Source of the DNA: Mycobacterium paraffinicum
GTDB lineage: Bacteria; Actinomycetota; Actinomycetes; Mycobacteriales; Mycobacteriaceae
Direction of reading: 5' to 3'
NCBI RefSeq assembly: GCF_001907675.1
Contig: NZ_MPNT01000014.1
Coordinates: 62,001 to 126,000 of the forward strand
Length of the DNA: 64,000 nt
Made by a program: the position numbers and the translations under genes. Shown here one piece after another: positions 44,836 to 54,127 of this stretch (position 1 is the stretch's first letter; each line of letters starts with the position of its first letter). The notes below the pieces were generated by a model. That model was not told the DNA's origin. It ran no database searches and was given only the letters and a program-made list of their open reading frames with translations.

Positions 44836-45681
44836 TCAGCCGGAAACCAGCCCGTAGACCCGCCGAGCGTTGCTCGTCGTGGCCTGCGCCAGCTCTTCGG
44901 CGGGCCGGCCCACCAGTTCGGCGACCGCTCGGACAGTATAAGGAAGGCAATACGGCTCGTTCGGCGCGCCGCGGTAGGGATGCGGCGTCAAGAACGGCGC
45001 ATCGGTTTCCACCAAGAGCTGTTCCAGCGGTATCTGCGGAATGGCTTCCCGCAGGTCGCGGGCGTTGCGGAAGCTCGCCGTTCCCGACAGGCTGAGCAAC
45101 CACCCGGCGTCCACGCAGCGGCGGGCCATCGCGGCGCCCGACGAGAAGCAGTGGAAGATCACCGTGTCCGGAGCGCCCTCGGCCGCCAGCACGTCGAGCA
45201 CTTCGGCGTCGGCCTCCCGGTTGTGGATCATGAGCGGTTTTCCGCTCCGCTTGGCCAGGTCGATGTGCCAGGCGAAGGCTTCCCGCTGGGTGTCCGGCTG
45301 CGCGCACCCGTCGAGACGTCCGGGCCAATACAGGTCCAGGCCGGTCTCGCCGACGGCCACCACCCGGGGGTGCGCCACCAGCCGCTCGATTTCGCCGCGG
45401 GCGGCATCGTCGAGCGCGTCGGCGCGGGTCGGGTGCAACGCCACCGCGGCATACACCCGCGGATCCCACTCCGCGGCGCGGGTCACCCAGGCCGCCGAAG
45501 CGAGGTCGTCGGCGATGGTGACCACCGCCCCCACCCCGACCGCCGCGGCGCGATCCACGATGGCGCGCACGTCCCCGGCGTCCCGCGCGCCGCAGGCGTC
45601 GAGGTGGGTGTGGGCGTCGATCAGGGGCGCCAGTGGCTCGGGTGCGGGCGGCGCTTCGCGTTCTCGTCGGTTGGAGCTCAC
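44836..45681 (-). CDS. tatD: TatD family metal-dependent DNase/hydrolase
   Basis: About 281 aa, TIM-barrel metallohydrolase with 3'-5' exonuclease activity in known members. Metal ligands are visible in LIDAHTHLD, AVGETGLDLYW, PLMIHNREAD and VIFHCFSSG, and VETDAPFLTPHPYRG. Start either GTG 45681 or GTG 45687; TATTGT lies a few bases upstream, suggesting a leaderless message divergent from metG. Position equals Rv1008. Confidence 0.94.
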   Translation of the reverse strand: MSSNRREREAPPAPEPLAPLIDAHTHLDACGARDAGDVRAIVDRAAAVGVGAVVTIADDLASAAWVTRAAEWDPRVYAAVALHPTRADALDDAARGEIERLVAHPRVVAVGETGLDLYWPGRLDGCAQPDTQREAFAWHIDLAKRSGKPLMIHNREADAEVLDVLAAEGAPDTVIFHCFSSGAAMARRCVDAGWLLSLSGTASFRNARDLREAIPQIPLEQLLVETDAPFLTPHPYRGAPNEPYCLPYTVRAVAELVGRPAEELAQATTSNARRVYGLVSG

Positions 45682-45706
45682 GCGCACACAATAAGGTGGA
45701 CTCTCG
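45682..45706. promoter_or_regulatory. Compact divergent tatD/metG promoter
   Basis: Only 25 bp separate the two starts. TAAGGT (45692-45697, plus) is 9 bp before the metG ATG and TATTGT (minus, 45688-45693) is directly before the tatD GTGs. Both transcripts may therefore be leaderless. Confidence 0.45.
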
Positions 45707-47248
45707 ATGAGGCCCTTCTACGTCACCACCGCGATCACGTACCCCAATGGCAATCCGCACGTCGGGCACGCCTACGAGTACATCGCCACCGACGCCATCG
45801 CGCGGTTCAAGCGGCTCGACGGCTTCGACGTGCGATTCCTGACCGGCACCGACGAGCACGGCCTCAAGATGCTCGAGACGGCGGCGGCGGAGGGCCTCCC
45901 GACCGCCGAGCTGGCGCGGCGCAATTCCGACGTGTTCCAACGGCTGCAGGAGAGGCTGAACATCTCCTTCGACCGGTTCATCCGGACCACGGACGCCGAC
46001 CACCACGAAGCGTCCAAGGAGATCTGGCGGCGGATGGACGCCGCCGGGGACATCTACCTGGACAGCTATTCCGGCTGGTACTCGGTGCGCGACGAGCGGT
46101 TCTTCGTCGAGTCGGAGACCGCGGTGGTCGACGGGGTCCGGGTCGCCGTGGAGACCGGCACGCCGGTGACGTGGACCGAGGAGCAGACGTATTTCTTTCG
46201 GCTGTCGGCGTACACCGACAAGCTGCTGGCCCACTACGAGGCGAACCCTGACTTCATCGCCCCGGAAGTGCGCCGCAACGAGGTGGTCAGCTTCGTCTCC
46301 GGCGGCCTGCGTGACCTGTCGATCTCGCGGACCTCGTTCGACTGGGGCGTGCAGGTGCCCGACCACCCCGATCACGTCATGTACGTCTGGGTCGACGCGC
46401 TGACCAATTATCTGACCGGCGTCGGTTACCCCGACACCGACTCACCGACGTTCCGCCGCTACTGGCCCGCCGATCTGCACATGATCGGCAAGGACATCAT
46501 CCGGTTCCACACCGTCTACTGGCCGGCGTTTCTGATGTCGGCCGGGATCGAGCTGCCGCGGCGGGTTTTCGCGCACGGGTTCCTGCTCAACCGGGGCGAG
46601 AAGATGAGCAAGTCGGTGGGCAACATCGTCGACCCGGTAGCCCTGACCGAGACGTTCGGCGTGGACCAGTTGCGCTATTTCCTGTTGCGGGAGGTCCCCT
46701 TCGGCCAGGACGGCAGCTACAGCGAAGACGCCATCGTCACGCGCATCAACACCGACCTCGCCAACGAGCTGGGCAACCTGGCCCAGCGGTCGCTGTCCAT
46801 GGTGGCCAAGAACCTGGACGGGGTGGTGCCGACGCCCGGGGAATTCACCGCCGACGACGCCGGGCTGCTGGCGACGGCCGACGGCCTGCTGGACCGCGTG
46901 CGCGCCGCCTTCGACGCCCAGGCGATGCATCTGGCGTTGGAGGCGATCTGGCTGATGCTGGGCGCCGCTAACCGATACTTCTCCGCGCAACAGCCGTGGG
47001 TGTTGCGCAAGAGCGACTCGGAGGCGGACCAGAAGCGTTTCGCGACAGTGCTTTACACGACGTGCGAGGCGGTTCGCATCGCGGCGCTGCTGATCCAGCC
47101 GGTGATGCCCGAGTCGGCGAGCAAGCTACTGGATCTGCTCGGCCAGGCGCCCGAACAGCGCGGCTTCGACGCGATCGGCAAACGGTTGGCCCCCGGCACG
47201 GCCCTGCCCGCGCCGACCGGGGTCTTCCCCCGCTACCAAGCCGACTAG
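45707..47248 (+). CDS. metG: Methionyl-tRNA synthetase
   Basis: A 513-aa class I aminoacyl-tRNA synthetase charging tRNA-Met. HIGH-type motif [13 protein letters not shown] near residue 15, the connective domain without a four-Cys zinc knuckle (MetG2-like), and KMSKSVGN near 300. An anticodon-binding helical domain completes it; no C-terminal dimerisation domain. Called metS in M. tuberculosis (Rv1007c). Confidence 0.96.
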   Translation: MRPFYVTTAITYPNGNPHVGHAYEYIATDAIARFKRLDGFDVRFLTGTDEHGLKMLETAAAEGLPTAELARRNSDVFQRLQERLNISFDRFIRTTDADHHEASKEIWRRMDAAGDIYLDSYSGWYSVRDERFFVESETAVVDGVRVAVETGTPVTWTEEQTYFFRLSAYTDKLLAHYEANPDFIAPEVRRNEVVSFVSGGLRDLSISRTSFDWGVQVPDHPDHVMYVWVDALTNYLTGVGYPDTDSPTFRRYWPADLHMIGKDIIRFHTVYWPAFLMSAGIELPRRVFAHGFLLNRGEKMSKSVGNIVDPVALTETFGVDQLRYFLLREVPFGQDGSYSEDAIVTRINTDLANELGNLAQRSLSMVAKNLDGVVPTPGEFTADDAGLLATADGLLDRVRAAFDAQAMHLALEAIWLMLGAANRYFSAQQPWVLRKSDSEADQKRFATVLYTTCEAVRIAALLIQPVMPESASKLLDLLGQAPEQRGFDAIGKRLAPGTALPAPTGVFPRYQAD

Positions 47249-47263
47249 CCGCTCGCGAGGCGG
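47249..47263. terminator. Candidate bidirectional terminator
   Basis: CCGC-TCGCGA-GGCGG, a near-perfect palindrome, spans the 16-bp convergent gap between metG and the DUF1772 gene. Short stem, no T-run. Confidence 0.35.
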
Positions 47264-47264
47264 T

Positions 47265-47729
47265 TCACATCAACATTGCCAGGCACAGCGCCGCGACGGC
47301 CAGGCCCTGCAGGGTGGCCCTGGTTGCGATCACCTTGTCCCAGTTGCGTTGCAGCGCACGAGCATGCGTCGGCAGATCGGGTTGGTCCGCGCCGGCGATG
47401 AGTTGGCGGTTGATCGGCGCGCTCACTCGCAGGTAGATCAGCAGCCACACCAGCAGCAGGACGACGGCGGCGCCGGCCGCGCCGGCTTGCGCCCAGCGGC
47501 CGGACACCGCGGCGAATACCACGCTGATCGCCGCCGCCGCCAGGCCGAGGACCCCGGGTACCGGCATCCTGCGATCCCCATAGCGATGGATGTTGCCCGA
47601 AACTGCGAGCAGGGCCCGATCGTCGATGCGGGCCAGTGCGGGCTGGAGCACCATCGCGCAGAACACGTCGGTGCCGTAGACCACTCCGGTGCCCAGCACC
47701 GCGACGACCGCGAACAAGGTGGCGACCAT
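47265..47729 (-). CDS. DUF1772-type four-helix membrane protein
   Basis: 154 aa with four predicted TM helices (about residues 2-24, 58-78, 84-104 and 136-153). It has a conserved R/N region (RVSAPINRQLI, ALQRNWDKV) and an N-terminal GTDVFCAMVLQPAL segment typical of DUF1772 anthrone-oxygenase-like membrane proteins. Function not established. Clustered inverted TTAGCG motifs just upstream suggest tight repression. Confidence 0.82.
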   Translation of the reverse strand: MVATLFAVVAVLGTGVVYGTDVFCAMVLQPALARIDDRALLAVSGNIHRYGDRRMPVPGVLGLAAAAISVVFAAVSGRWAQAGAAGAAVVLLLVWLLIYLRVSAPINRQLIAGADQPDLPTHARALQRNWDKVIATRATLQGLAVAALCLAMLM

Positions 47730-47750
47730 GATGCGCGCTCCTCAAATCCA

Positions 47751-47823
47751 GTTAGCGCTAGCAACGCTAACCCCACGGGCCGCGGCTGTCAATAGCGGTG
47801 CTACCTTCTTGTATCAGCGCTAA
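47751..47823. promoter_or_regulatory. Clustered TTAGCGnT operator-like motifs
   Basis: A palindrome GTTAGCG-n7-CGCTAAC lies at 47751-47771 and a third half-site CAGCGCTAA at 47815-47823. They start 22 bp upstream of the DUF1772 ATG. The rest of the 362-bp spacer 47730-48091 has no gene; a TATGTT -10-like box is at 48024-48029. Confidence 0.5.
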
Positions 47824-48091
47824 TGACATGGCATGCGTCGCGCCCCGCCGGGCGCCCCGGGCCGCTCGTCGTCGGCTATCACCGCCGTGGAGCCAACCGC
47901 GCGGAGGAACGGGGTTGGGACGCCGCCGACGACGCTCTCCGAACGAAGTGATGGGCCTTTCGGCGAGCGAGGAACGAAAAGCGGCACCATCTGGGGATGG
48001 GCATCTGCGCGAAGACCTGTGTATAGCCTATGTTATGCGCCATAATCGGCCGGTGGACCGACGACGCAATCGGCAACAGGGTGACTCGCCG

Positions 48092-48454
48092 ATGACGACC
48101 CTCAAACAGCTGCCGGCACTGGTTGTGCTAGAGCGGATCCCGATCCCGGTGCTGGCCATCGAGAATGACGGCACCCTCCTGTTTTCCAACGCCGCGTTCG
48201 CCGAGATGATGGGTTACGACCGGGAAGAGGTGTTGGCGCTGAAGTTCCACCAGATCTTCCACCAGGCACCGGCCTCGGATTCGTTGTTATCCGTCGTTCA
48301 TTCCCTGGCAAACATGGTGGTCGAACTGGCGCACAAGGACGGCTCGGTCGTGCGCGCCCTGATGAGCAAGTCGGCGGCGATGCGCGCCGACGATCAGTTC
48401 GTGCTCGCGGCTTTCCAGGATTTGACCGAGCAGTTGTGGCAGGAGGACCGCTAG
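48092..48454 (+). CDS. Stand-alone PAS domain protein
   Basis: 120 aa consisting of almost only one PAS fold: LERIPIPVLAIENDGTLLF, FAEMMGYDREEVLALKFH and the C-terminal strands LAAFQDLTEQLWQ. No kinase, GGDEF or HTH follows. The ATG at 48092 has only a weak upstream GGGTGA; in-frame starts at 48032 (ATG) and 48053 (GTG) are possible. It may act as a small sensory subunit for a partner elsewhere. Convergent with the BcsB-like gene. Confidence 0.75.
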   Translation: MTTLKQLPALVVLERIPIPVLAIENDGTLLFSNAAFAEMMGYDREEVLALKFHQIFHQAPASDSLLSVVHSLANMVVELAHKDGSVVRALMSKSAAMRADDQFVLAAFQDLTEQLWQEDR

Positions 48455-48676
48455 CGGCGGTGCCGAACCCCGGGAGACCATCAGCCCCAAGCGCTCGAAG
48501 CACGATTTGCCGGCTATCGGGGTTGACGAAAACCGTTGTTGCGCTTGCAATCCCGCTTGAGGGTCGGGCAGCAGTCCGCGATCTCCAACGGGCCACCACC
48601 GCGGTCGCGGTCCCCCATGGCTGCCGAGACCGTCGTCCAGCAGAGCGATCCGGCCACCGGCCCCGACCGTGAGACG

Positions 48677-50656
48677 CTAACGGCGCCGCCGTGATTCGCG
48701 CCTGGTGCGCCACAGGATCACCCCGCCGCCGACGACTGCCACCGCAATCCAGCCCGCGCCGAACCACCACAGCCAGCCGAGGTCGGAGTGGCCCTGCGAT
48801 GTCGCGGTCGGACCGGCCGAGGGCGAGTGCTCGACGGTCACCGGGTCCTGCCCTCCTGGCGCGGACACCACCGCGGCGCCTCTAAGTCGTTGCCAGCGCT
48901 TGTTATCGCTACTGAGCCATCGCAGCAGCTCGTCGAGCTGCCCGGGCGCCCCGTTGGATGTCGCCACCAATAGCGACCTGCCGCGGTTGAAAACCACTTG
49001 GAGAGAAGCGAACCGGAGATCTGGGTCGAGGGTGAGTTTGGCGGGCTTGCCGTCGGACTGGATGGCGTTGACGGTGATGGGCCCGCTGGGCCCCGCGGAC
49101 ACCGGGAGCGCGACATTGGAGTGGTTCCACCCGTCGGCCGAGACCACTATCGCGGGGTCCGACGAGTCGATCGCCTGCTGCGGCGTCGTGACCGTGGTGT
49201 AGAGCGGCACGGAACTTATGCGCTGCAGGCCCACCACGATGCCGATCGCCCGTACGGTGTCGATAAACGAGTGGGCCTCGATGCCCACCTGCATCCGGGG
49301 CATCAATGACTGCGGCACCGATTGGAAGCCGTCCGGCACCGGTGGGGCAGCCGGGTTACTCTCTATTGTGCTGTCGCCGTTGATGTTCAGCGTCAGGAGC
49401 TGATTCCCCGGCCCGGCGGTATAGAAGTCGCCGCAATGCCCGGTGTTCGCCGCAACGTCGAGGACCAAATCAATACTGGTGTATCGCTGCAGTAATCGGT
49501 CCGGCACGTCGATCCAGCGGTCGATGGTGCCGTGGCCGTCCGTTGCCCAATGGTCGATGGTTTCGGGGCCGATGGTCGCGGCGATCTGGCCGCCGACGTT
49601 CCCCGGCGTCGGGGTATAGGAGCCCTGCAGATGCACGCGCACGTCGTGTACCGATCTGGCGAATCGGGTTTGGTCGATTGCGATCGACACCCGCGGTTGC
49701 AGTGACGTCGAGTTGAGAACGGGCTGCGCCAACTCGCGCAACGCAACGCTGCCGCCGAGTTGCTGGACGGTCGGTTTGAGCTGTTCCACCGCCGCCTTGG
49801 AAGACAGCGCCAACTGCGACACGTCGTTGAACAGCACCGCCGTGTTCGATTCGTCCGACTGACCGAGCGGTCCCGACATCAGCAACCACGGCACACCGGA
49901 GGGGCCCTGTAGCGAAAGCCCGTTGTCAGGGCCCTCTTTGACGACGATCTGACGTTCCAGCGGTTGCGGCGGCGCCGGCGGCGCTGCCTGCCCCTCGGCC
50001 AGCGGAATCACGGCTATCTCGGTGGTCTGCCTACCGTAATGCGCGGCCGCGGAGGCGGCGAGTTGGATCGCCGTATCGGACTCATTCGGCGAGGGCGACG
50101 GCGGCAGGTAGATGGACAGCTTGCGCAGCACTGGAGGCAGGAAATGTGCGACGGTGGTGGGCGGCAGTTCGACCCCGGTGTAGGTGATCGACCCGTTGGT
50201 CAGGCGCAGCGGACTCCACGGATACAGGCAGTATCCGTCCAACGGCACCAGGTAGGAACGCAGCGTCACCGTCAGCCAATTGTCGTTGACCTCCGCGCCC
50301 GCCAGGGGAATGACGATTGGCGCCTGATCGGTGGAGGGCAAATTCAGCCGTGCGATGGTGCGCTCGCCCTGCGTGACAGTGAGCACCCCGGACCGCAAAT
50401 TGATCGGCATTTCGACGGTGGCGTTCATAGCCGTCGGTGTCAGACCATGCAGCACCGGCACGGTCAGCTGTTGGGTACTCGTCACGCCCCAGAACTCCAG
50501 ACTGGGAGCGGACCCGATGTCGGTAAGCGACAGGGTCGGCGAGTCCGCGGCGGTAGCCGGGTCGCCGGGAGCGCCCCAGGACGCCGGGGCGCTCATCACC
50601 AAAAACCCAACCACCGCGGCCAGCGCGGCCACTTTGCTCAGACGTCTCCGGTACAT
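48677..50656 (-). CDS. BcsB-like cellulose synthase regulatory subunit homologue
   Basis: About 659 aa: signal peptide (KVAALAAVVGFLVMSAPAS), a long extracytoplasmic body with alternating jelly-roll and ferredoxin-like parts (ATVEMPINLRSGVLTV, FPPV-type LPPVLRKLSIYLPPSPSPNE, LVLDVAANTGHCGDFY), and a single C-terminal TM helix LGWLWWFGAGWIAVAVVGG with a basic tail. This is the BcsB architecture, where the protein receives the nascent glucan from BcsA. No BcsA-type glycosyltransferase is visible beside it. The ATG at 50656 (MYRRRLSK) is chosen because it starts the signal peptide; 50674 and 50710 are alternatives. Confidence 0.78.
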   Translation of the reverse strand: MYRRRLSKVAALAAVVGFLVMSAPASWGAPGDPATAADSPTLSLTDIGSAPSLEFWGVTSTQQLTVPVLHGLTPTAMNATVEMPINLRSGVLTVTQGERTIARLNLPSTDQAPIVIPLAGAEVNDNWLTVTLRSYLVPLDGYCLYPWSPLRLTNGSITYTGVELPPTTVAHFLPPVLRKLSIYLPPSPSPNESDTAIQLAASAAAHYGRQTTEIAVIPLAEGQAAPPAPPQPLERQIVVKEGPDNGLSLQGPSGVPWLLMSGPLGQSDESNTAVLFNDVSQLALSSKAAVEQLKPTVQQLGGSVALRELAQPVLNSTSLQPRVSIAIDQTRFARSVHDVRVHLQGSYTPTPGNVGGQIAATIGPETIDHWATDGHGTIDRWIDVPDRLLQRYTSIDLVLDVAANTGHCGDFYTAGPGNQLLTLNINGDSTIESNPAAPPVPDGFQSVPQSLMPRMQVGIEAHSFIDTVRAIGIVVGLQRISSVPLYTTVTTPQQAIDSSDPAIVVSADGWNHSNVALPVSAGPSGPITVNAIQSDGKPAKLTLDPDLRFASLQVVFNRGRSLLVATSNGAPGQLDELLRWLSSDNKRWQRLRGAAVVSAPGGQDPVTVEHSPSAGPTATSQGHSDLGWLWWFGAGWIAVAVVGGGVILWRTRRESRRRR

Positions 50657-50768
50657 CACCGGAACAGTATGCATTGTGGAATGCGCGTCAGCCGCAATTA
50701 CTTCAATCAATTCGATGGCCGCGAAAGCGGGTGTGGCGCATCCGGCCCGACCGCCGGATCGTGGAGCC

Positions 50769-51479
50769 CTAGCCGATCAGGGGTTCCGTGTCGGCATCGG
50801 GGTGGGCCGCGATGACCGCGGCATGACGCATGACTTCGCGACCGAGGAACTGCTGGAAATAGGGCAACGACGCCTCCGTCACGGTGCCGGGCAGTAGCAG
50901 CTCCAAGATCTGACGCAGGCGACCGCCGATGTCGACGGGGCCTCCCCGGTTAGGTTCGCGACGGGTTATTGCATTGAATACCAACCGCGTTCCGAACATG
51001 GCTCCGACGAGGAACTCAGAGAGCACTGTGGGGTCGACGTTCTTGCGGAGGTCTCCCTCGCTGACGGCCCGCCTGGCCTCATCGGCGATCTTTGCCGCCA
51101 GGTCGGCATAAAAGTTCCCGGCGGCCTCGTTCAATCCGCTTAAGGCACAGGCCAATTGCTCGGCCGTGCGAACGGTCTTGTCCGAGTTCAGCACTACGAC
51201 GATGGTGAAGGCGCCGTGCAGTAGGTTTTCCAGCCCCGGCGACGACGACTTGCACACGTTCCCAAATGCCGTGAGCAGCGTCTCGGAGCCTTCCTTGAGG
51301 ATGTCGGACGCCAGCGATTCCTTCGAATCGAAGTGGTGATACAGGGCGCCTTTGGTCATCCCGGTCCGCTCGATGATCGCCCCCCACCCGGCGGCGGCAT
51401 ACCCGACTTCGGAGAACACGTCGATCGCGGCGTCGATGATCTTCCGCCGAGTGGCTTCGGATCGAACCTGGCGCGGCAT
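50769..51479 (-). CDS. TetR-family regulator (gamma-butyrolactone-receptor-like)
   Basis: 236 aa. HTH region RRKIIDAAIDVFSEVGYAA and IIERTGMTKGALYHHFDSKE is clear. The ligand domain contains LENLLHGAF and FLVGAMFGTRLVFNAI. The ATG at 51479 follows GGAGG; a longer reading is unsupported. It sits 112 bp upstream of the BcsB-like gene on the same strand and in tandem with a second TetR. Close homology of its N-terminus to Streptomyces ArpA-like receptors is a memory-based impression. Confidence 0.86.
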   Translation of the reverse strand: MPRQVRSEATRRKIIDAAIDVFSEVGYAAAGWGAIIERTGMTKGALYHHFDSKESLASDILKEGSETLLTAFGNVCKSSSPGLENLLHGAFTIVVVLNSDKTVRTAEQLACALSGLNEAAGNFYADLAAKIADEARRAVSEGDLRKNVDPTVLSEFLVGAMFGTRLVFNAITRREPNRGGPVDIGGRLRQILELLLPGTVTEASLPYFQQFLGREVMRHAAVIAAHPDADTEPLIG

Positions 51480-51607
51480 TATCTCTGCACCTCCGGAGTC
51501 GCGTCGGGTGCGCGGAGTCATTGATGTGGGTTCACATCCACCGCAAGATGTCCAACGTTAGCAGCCGCGACCAAGGCCGGCGGGCAGTCTGGTCAACCTG
51601 GTCGCCG

Positions 51608-52285
51608 TTAAGGCTGCCCTTGGTCGCTCGAACTGGCGTTGACGGCGAGCGCCGCTCGCCGCCTTAGGAATTGGCCGAAGTAGTCGGCCCGGTCCGGTTG
51701 CAAGATCCCACCGAGGATAAGCATCCAGCACTTTTCCAGGTCGGTGAGGAAGCGTTCCGGGTCGTCCAGATTGCTGGTCTTGCGCAGCCCCATATGCAGG
51801 GACACCATCAGCCGACCCACGGCGTCGGGATCACATTGTTCGTTGATGTCACCCTCGGCGATGGCCTGGTGGACGACCGCCGACAGGGCTTCCACCCAGC
51901 CGCTCACCAATGTGTCCTGCAGCCCACCCGACTGCCCGACCGACTCGATCAAGTTCAGGCCGGCCCTGACCAGATCGGTCTTGATGTCTTGAACGGCGAT
52001 CAGGTACGAGAAATCGATAAGGGTTTCCAGGCCCGAAAGCCCACGGGTCAACAAGTCACCGACCGCGACGGTGGCCGCGGCTATCTGCTTGTCGATGAGC
52101 TCGACCGCCAAGGCGTGTTTGGACTTGAAGTGGAAGTACATCGCGCCCTTGGTCAACTGGGCCTCGGCCAGGATGTCATCGAGGCCGACGTCGTGGTAGG
52201 GCCTGCGCGCGAACTGGTGCGAGGCGGCGCGCAGAATCTGCCGCCGCGTCGCGTCGGCGCGTCCATCGGTCGAGTGGGAAGTCAT
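51608..52285 (-). CDS. TetR-family regulator (gamma-butyrolactone-receptor-like)
   Basis: 225 aa. DNA-binding part TRRQILRAASHQFARRPYHD and ILAEAQLTKGAMYFHFKSKH; the ligand domain includes LIDFSYLIAVQDIKTDLVRAG. The ATG at 52285 has no strong ribosome site; a longer reading is Arg-rich and rejected. Tandem with the TetR at 50769-51479, with which it shares the LTKGAMYFHF/MTKGALYHHF recognition-helix pattern, suggesting an old duplication. Divergent from the 52.6-kb PPE unit across an AT-rich spacer. Confidence 0.86.
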   Translation of the reverse strand: MTSHSTDGRADATRRQILRAASHQFARRPYHDVGLDDILAEAQLTKGAMYFHFKSKHALAVELIDKQIAAATVAVGDLLTRGLSGLETLIDFSYLIAVQDIKTDLVRAGLNLIESVGQSGGLQDTLVSGWVEALSAVVHQAIAEGDINEQCDPDAVGRLMVSLHMGLRKTSNLDDPERFLTDLEKCWMLILGGILQPDRADYFGQFLRRRAALAVNASSSDQGQP

Positions 52286-52651
52286 GGGAATCTGCCAGCT
52301 CAGGTCTCGCGACCGATGTCGTCGCGGGTTGCGAAGATCTCGTCGATCGCCGTCACGTTGATGAGCAGGGCATACACCTCGGATCTTGGGCGGTCTTGAG
52401 CGACACCGACCGGCCACTCCCGGGCAGTACATGGGCTACGTCTGAGATTAGCAGCCGCAGCGACCCGGCTTGACGCTTACGTAAAAGACTTGTAGTGCAC
52501 ATCACACGGGTCTTTACAGACTATTAGTATGTTTTATACGCTATTATCACAATGTCAGTTTGTAGGGTGTGGGGGCTCAAACCCTCAGTTCGCCCAGCTG
52601 AGCGGCAAAAACGCCCGATTTGGGCCACGTGCAGGACGTGAGGAGACGCAC
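52286..52651. promoter_or_regulatory. AT-rich divergent spacer before the PPE-polysaccharide unit
   Basis: 366 bp without an assured gene. It contains an inverted repeat GTAAAAGAC (52481-52489) and GTCTTTAC (52510-52517), followed by strong -10-like boxes TATACG and TATTAT at 52535-52546. The layout fits a regulated plus-strand promoter with a TetR-type operator. Confidence 0.45.
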
Positions 52652-52879
52652 ATGCCGGTCGTGACCACGAGGCCACGCGCGCTAGCGGCGTCAGCAGGTA
52701 GGGGGCCCGGAAAGGGACCAACGACCTCTGCGCGAGCTGCCCAAATACTCTTCGCAAGCGGATTTGATCTGTATCATACTTTAGGTATGTTTAGGGCCCC
52801 GCTCCTGCAGCTCTGGTACGGCATGGCAACCGGCTGCTTCCGCCCGGTGACCCGCGTCGCCACTGCGGCCGAGGTCTGA
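52652..52879 (+). CDS. Possible 75-aa protein ahead of PPE gene
   Basis: ATG at 52652 with AGGAG six bases upstream; the stop ends one base before the PPE GTG. The product has a basic N-terminal third and a C-terminal [20 protein letters not shown] segment. A low-GC pocket with the inverted repeat CATAC-TTTAG-GTATG (52775-52789) lies inside it, so this stretch could instead be the PPE promoter. No homologue recognised. The good ribosome site and tight junction argue for translation; the base composition argues against. Confidence 0.35.
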   Translation: MPVVTTRPRALAASAGRGPGKGPTTSARAAQILFASGFDLYHTLGMFRAPLLQLWYGMATGCFRPVTRVATAAEV

Positions 52880-52880
52880 C

Positions 52881-54083
52881 GTGATCGATTTTGGGGCGTT
52901 CCCGCCGGAGTTCAATTCCGCGCGGATGTATGCCGGTCCCGGTCCGGTGTCCCTGGTGGCGGCCTCGGTGGCCTGGGATGGGCTTGCCGCCGAATTGCAT
53001 TCCGCCTCAAGCTGTTACCGCTCGGTGATCGCCGGCTTGACTACCGGACGCTGGTTGGGTCCCTCGTCGTTGGTCATGGCGTCCGCCTTCGCCCCGTTCA
53101 TGGCGTGGACCGCCGGCGCGGCCGCGCGGGCCGCGGAGACGGCCGGTCAGGCCAGGCTCGCCGTCGAGATCTACGAGGCCGCCTTCGCGATGACCGTCCC
53201 CCCGCCGGCCGTCGCCGCCAACCGGGTTCAGCTCGCCACGCTGATCGCCACGAACTTCTTCGGCCAGAATTCGGCGGCGATCGCGGCCACCGAGGCCGAA
53301 TACGGCGAGATGTGGGCGCAGGACGCCGCAGCGATGTACCAGTACGCCGCGGGTTCGGCGGCCGCGTGCGACGTGACACCGTTCAACCCGCCGCCGGACG
53401 TCGTAAACCCGGCGGGGCTGGCCAACCAGACCGCAGCTGTGACTCAGGCCGGCGGGCTCGCGGAAACACAACATGCGGCCAACGTGGTCTCGTCGGTGCC
53501 CAGCGCGCTGCACTCGCTCTCGTCGCCGATAACCTCCGGCACCTCCACCCTGACCGACGTCGGCACCGGCACCGCGGGTACCGCCACCAGCACGGCCGGC
53601 TCGTCGTTCATGGACAGCCTCGCGTCCAGCCTGCCCAGCTCGCTGCCCACCTACTTCATGGCGGGCGCGACCCCGCTGTACGGGATGTCCTCCATCCTCG
53701 GCATGGCCCAGACCGCCCAAGGCTTGGCGAACGGGGCGATGCAGGCCGCGGGCACCGCGGCCGCGGGGGCGGCCAGCGCGGCGAGCACCGGCGCGGGCGC
53801 GCTCGGATCGCTCGGCTCGCTCGGATCGGGTGTCGCCGGCAGCCTCGGCAGCGCGGCCTCGCTCGGCCCGCTGGCGATTCCGGCGAGCTGGACCAGCGTG
53901 ATACCGGCAGCGCACAGCGCCGCTTCCGCGCTGCCGACCATCAGCCTCGCCGGCGCCAACACGCCGCCCAGCATCATGGGTTCGCTGCCGCGCCTGGCCG
54001 CCGCGTCGGGCAAGAACCTCGGCCCCCGGTACGGCGTCATCCCGACCGTGATGACGCGGCCGCCGTCCGGTGGATACGCGTAG
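52881..54083 (+). CDS. PPE family protein
   Basis: 400 aa. PPE domain residues 1-175: [17 protein letters not shown] start, WLG in place of the usual WxG (near residue 59), and [20 protein letters not shown]. The C-terminal half is Gly/Ser/Ala-rich with SLGSLGSG repeats, a degenerate SVP motif (LAIPASW) and the tail [16 protein letters not shown] start. No PE partner is adjacent. The next gene begins 44 bp downstream with its own AAGGAG, so the PPE appears to head the polysaccharide operon. Confidence 0.92.
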   Translation: MIDFGAFPPEFNSARMYAGPGPVSLVAASVAWDGLAAELHSASSCYRSVIAGLTTGRWLGPSSLVMASAFAPFMAWTAGAAARAAETAGQARLAVEIYEAAFAMTVPPPAVAANRVQLATLIATNFFGQNSAAIAATEAEYGEMWAQDAAAMYQYAAGSAAACDVTPFNPPPDVVNPAGLANQTAAVTQAGGLAETQHAANVVSSVPSALHSLSSPITSGTSTLTDVGTGTAGTATSTAGSSFMDSLASSLPSSLPTYFMAGATPLYGMSSILGMAQTAQGLANGAMQAAGTAAAGAASAASTGAGALGSLGSLGSGVAGSLGSAASLGPLAIPASWTSVIPAAHSAASALPTISLAGANTPPSIMGSLPRLAAASGKNLGPRYGVIPTVMTRPPSGGYA

Positions 54084-54127
54084 GCCATGACTCGACCGAA
54101 GACGACCCATTACCCAAGGAGCGGTGA

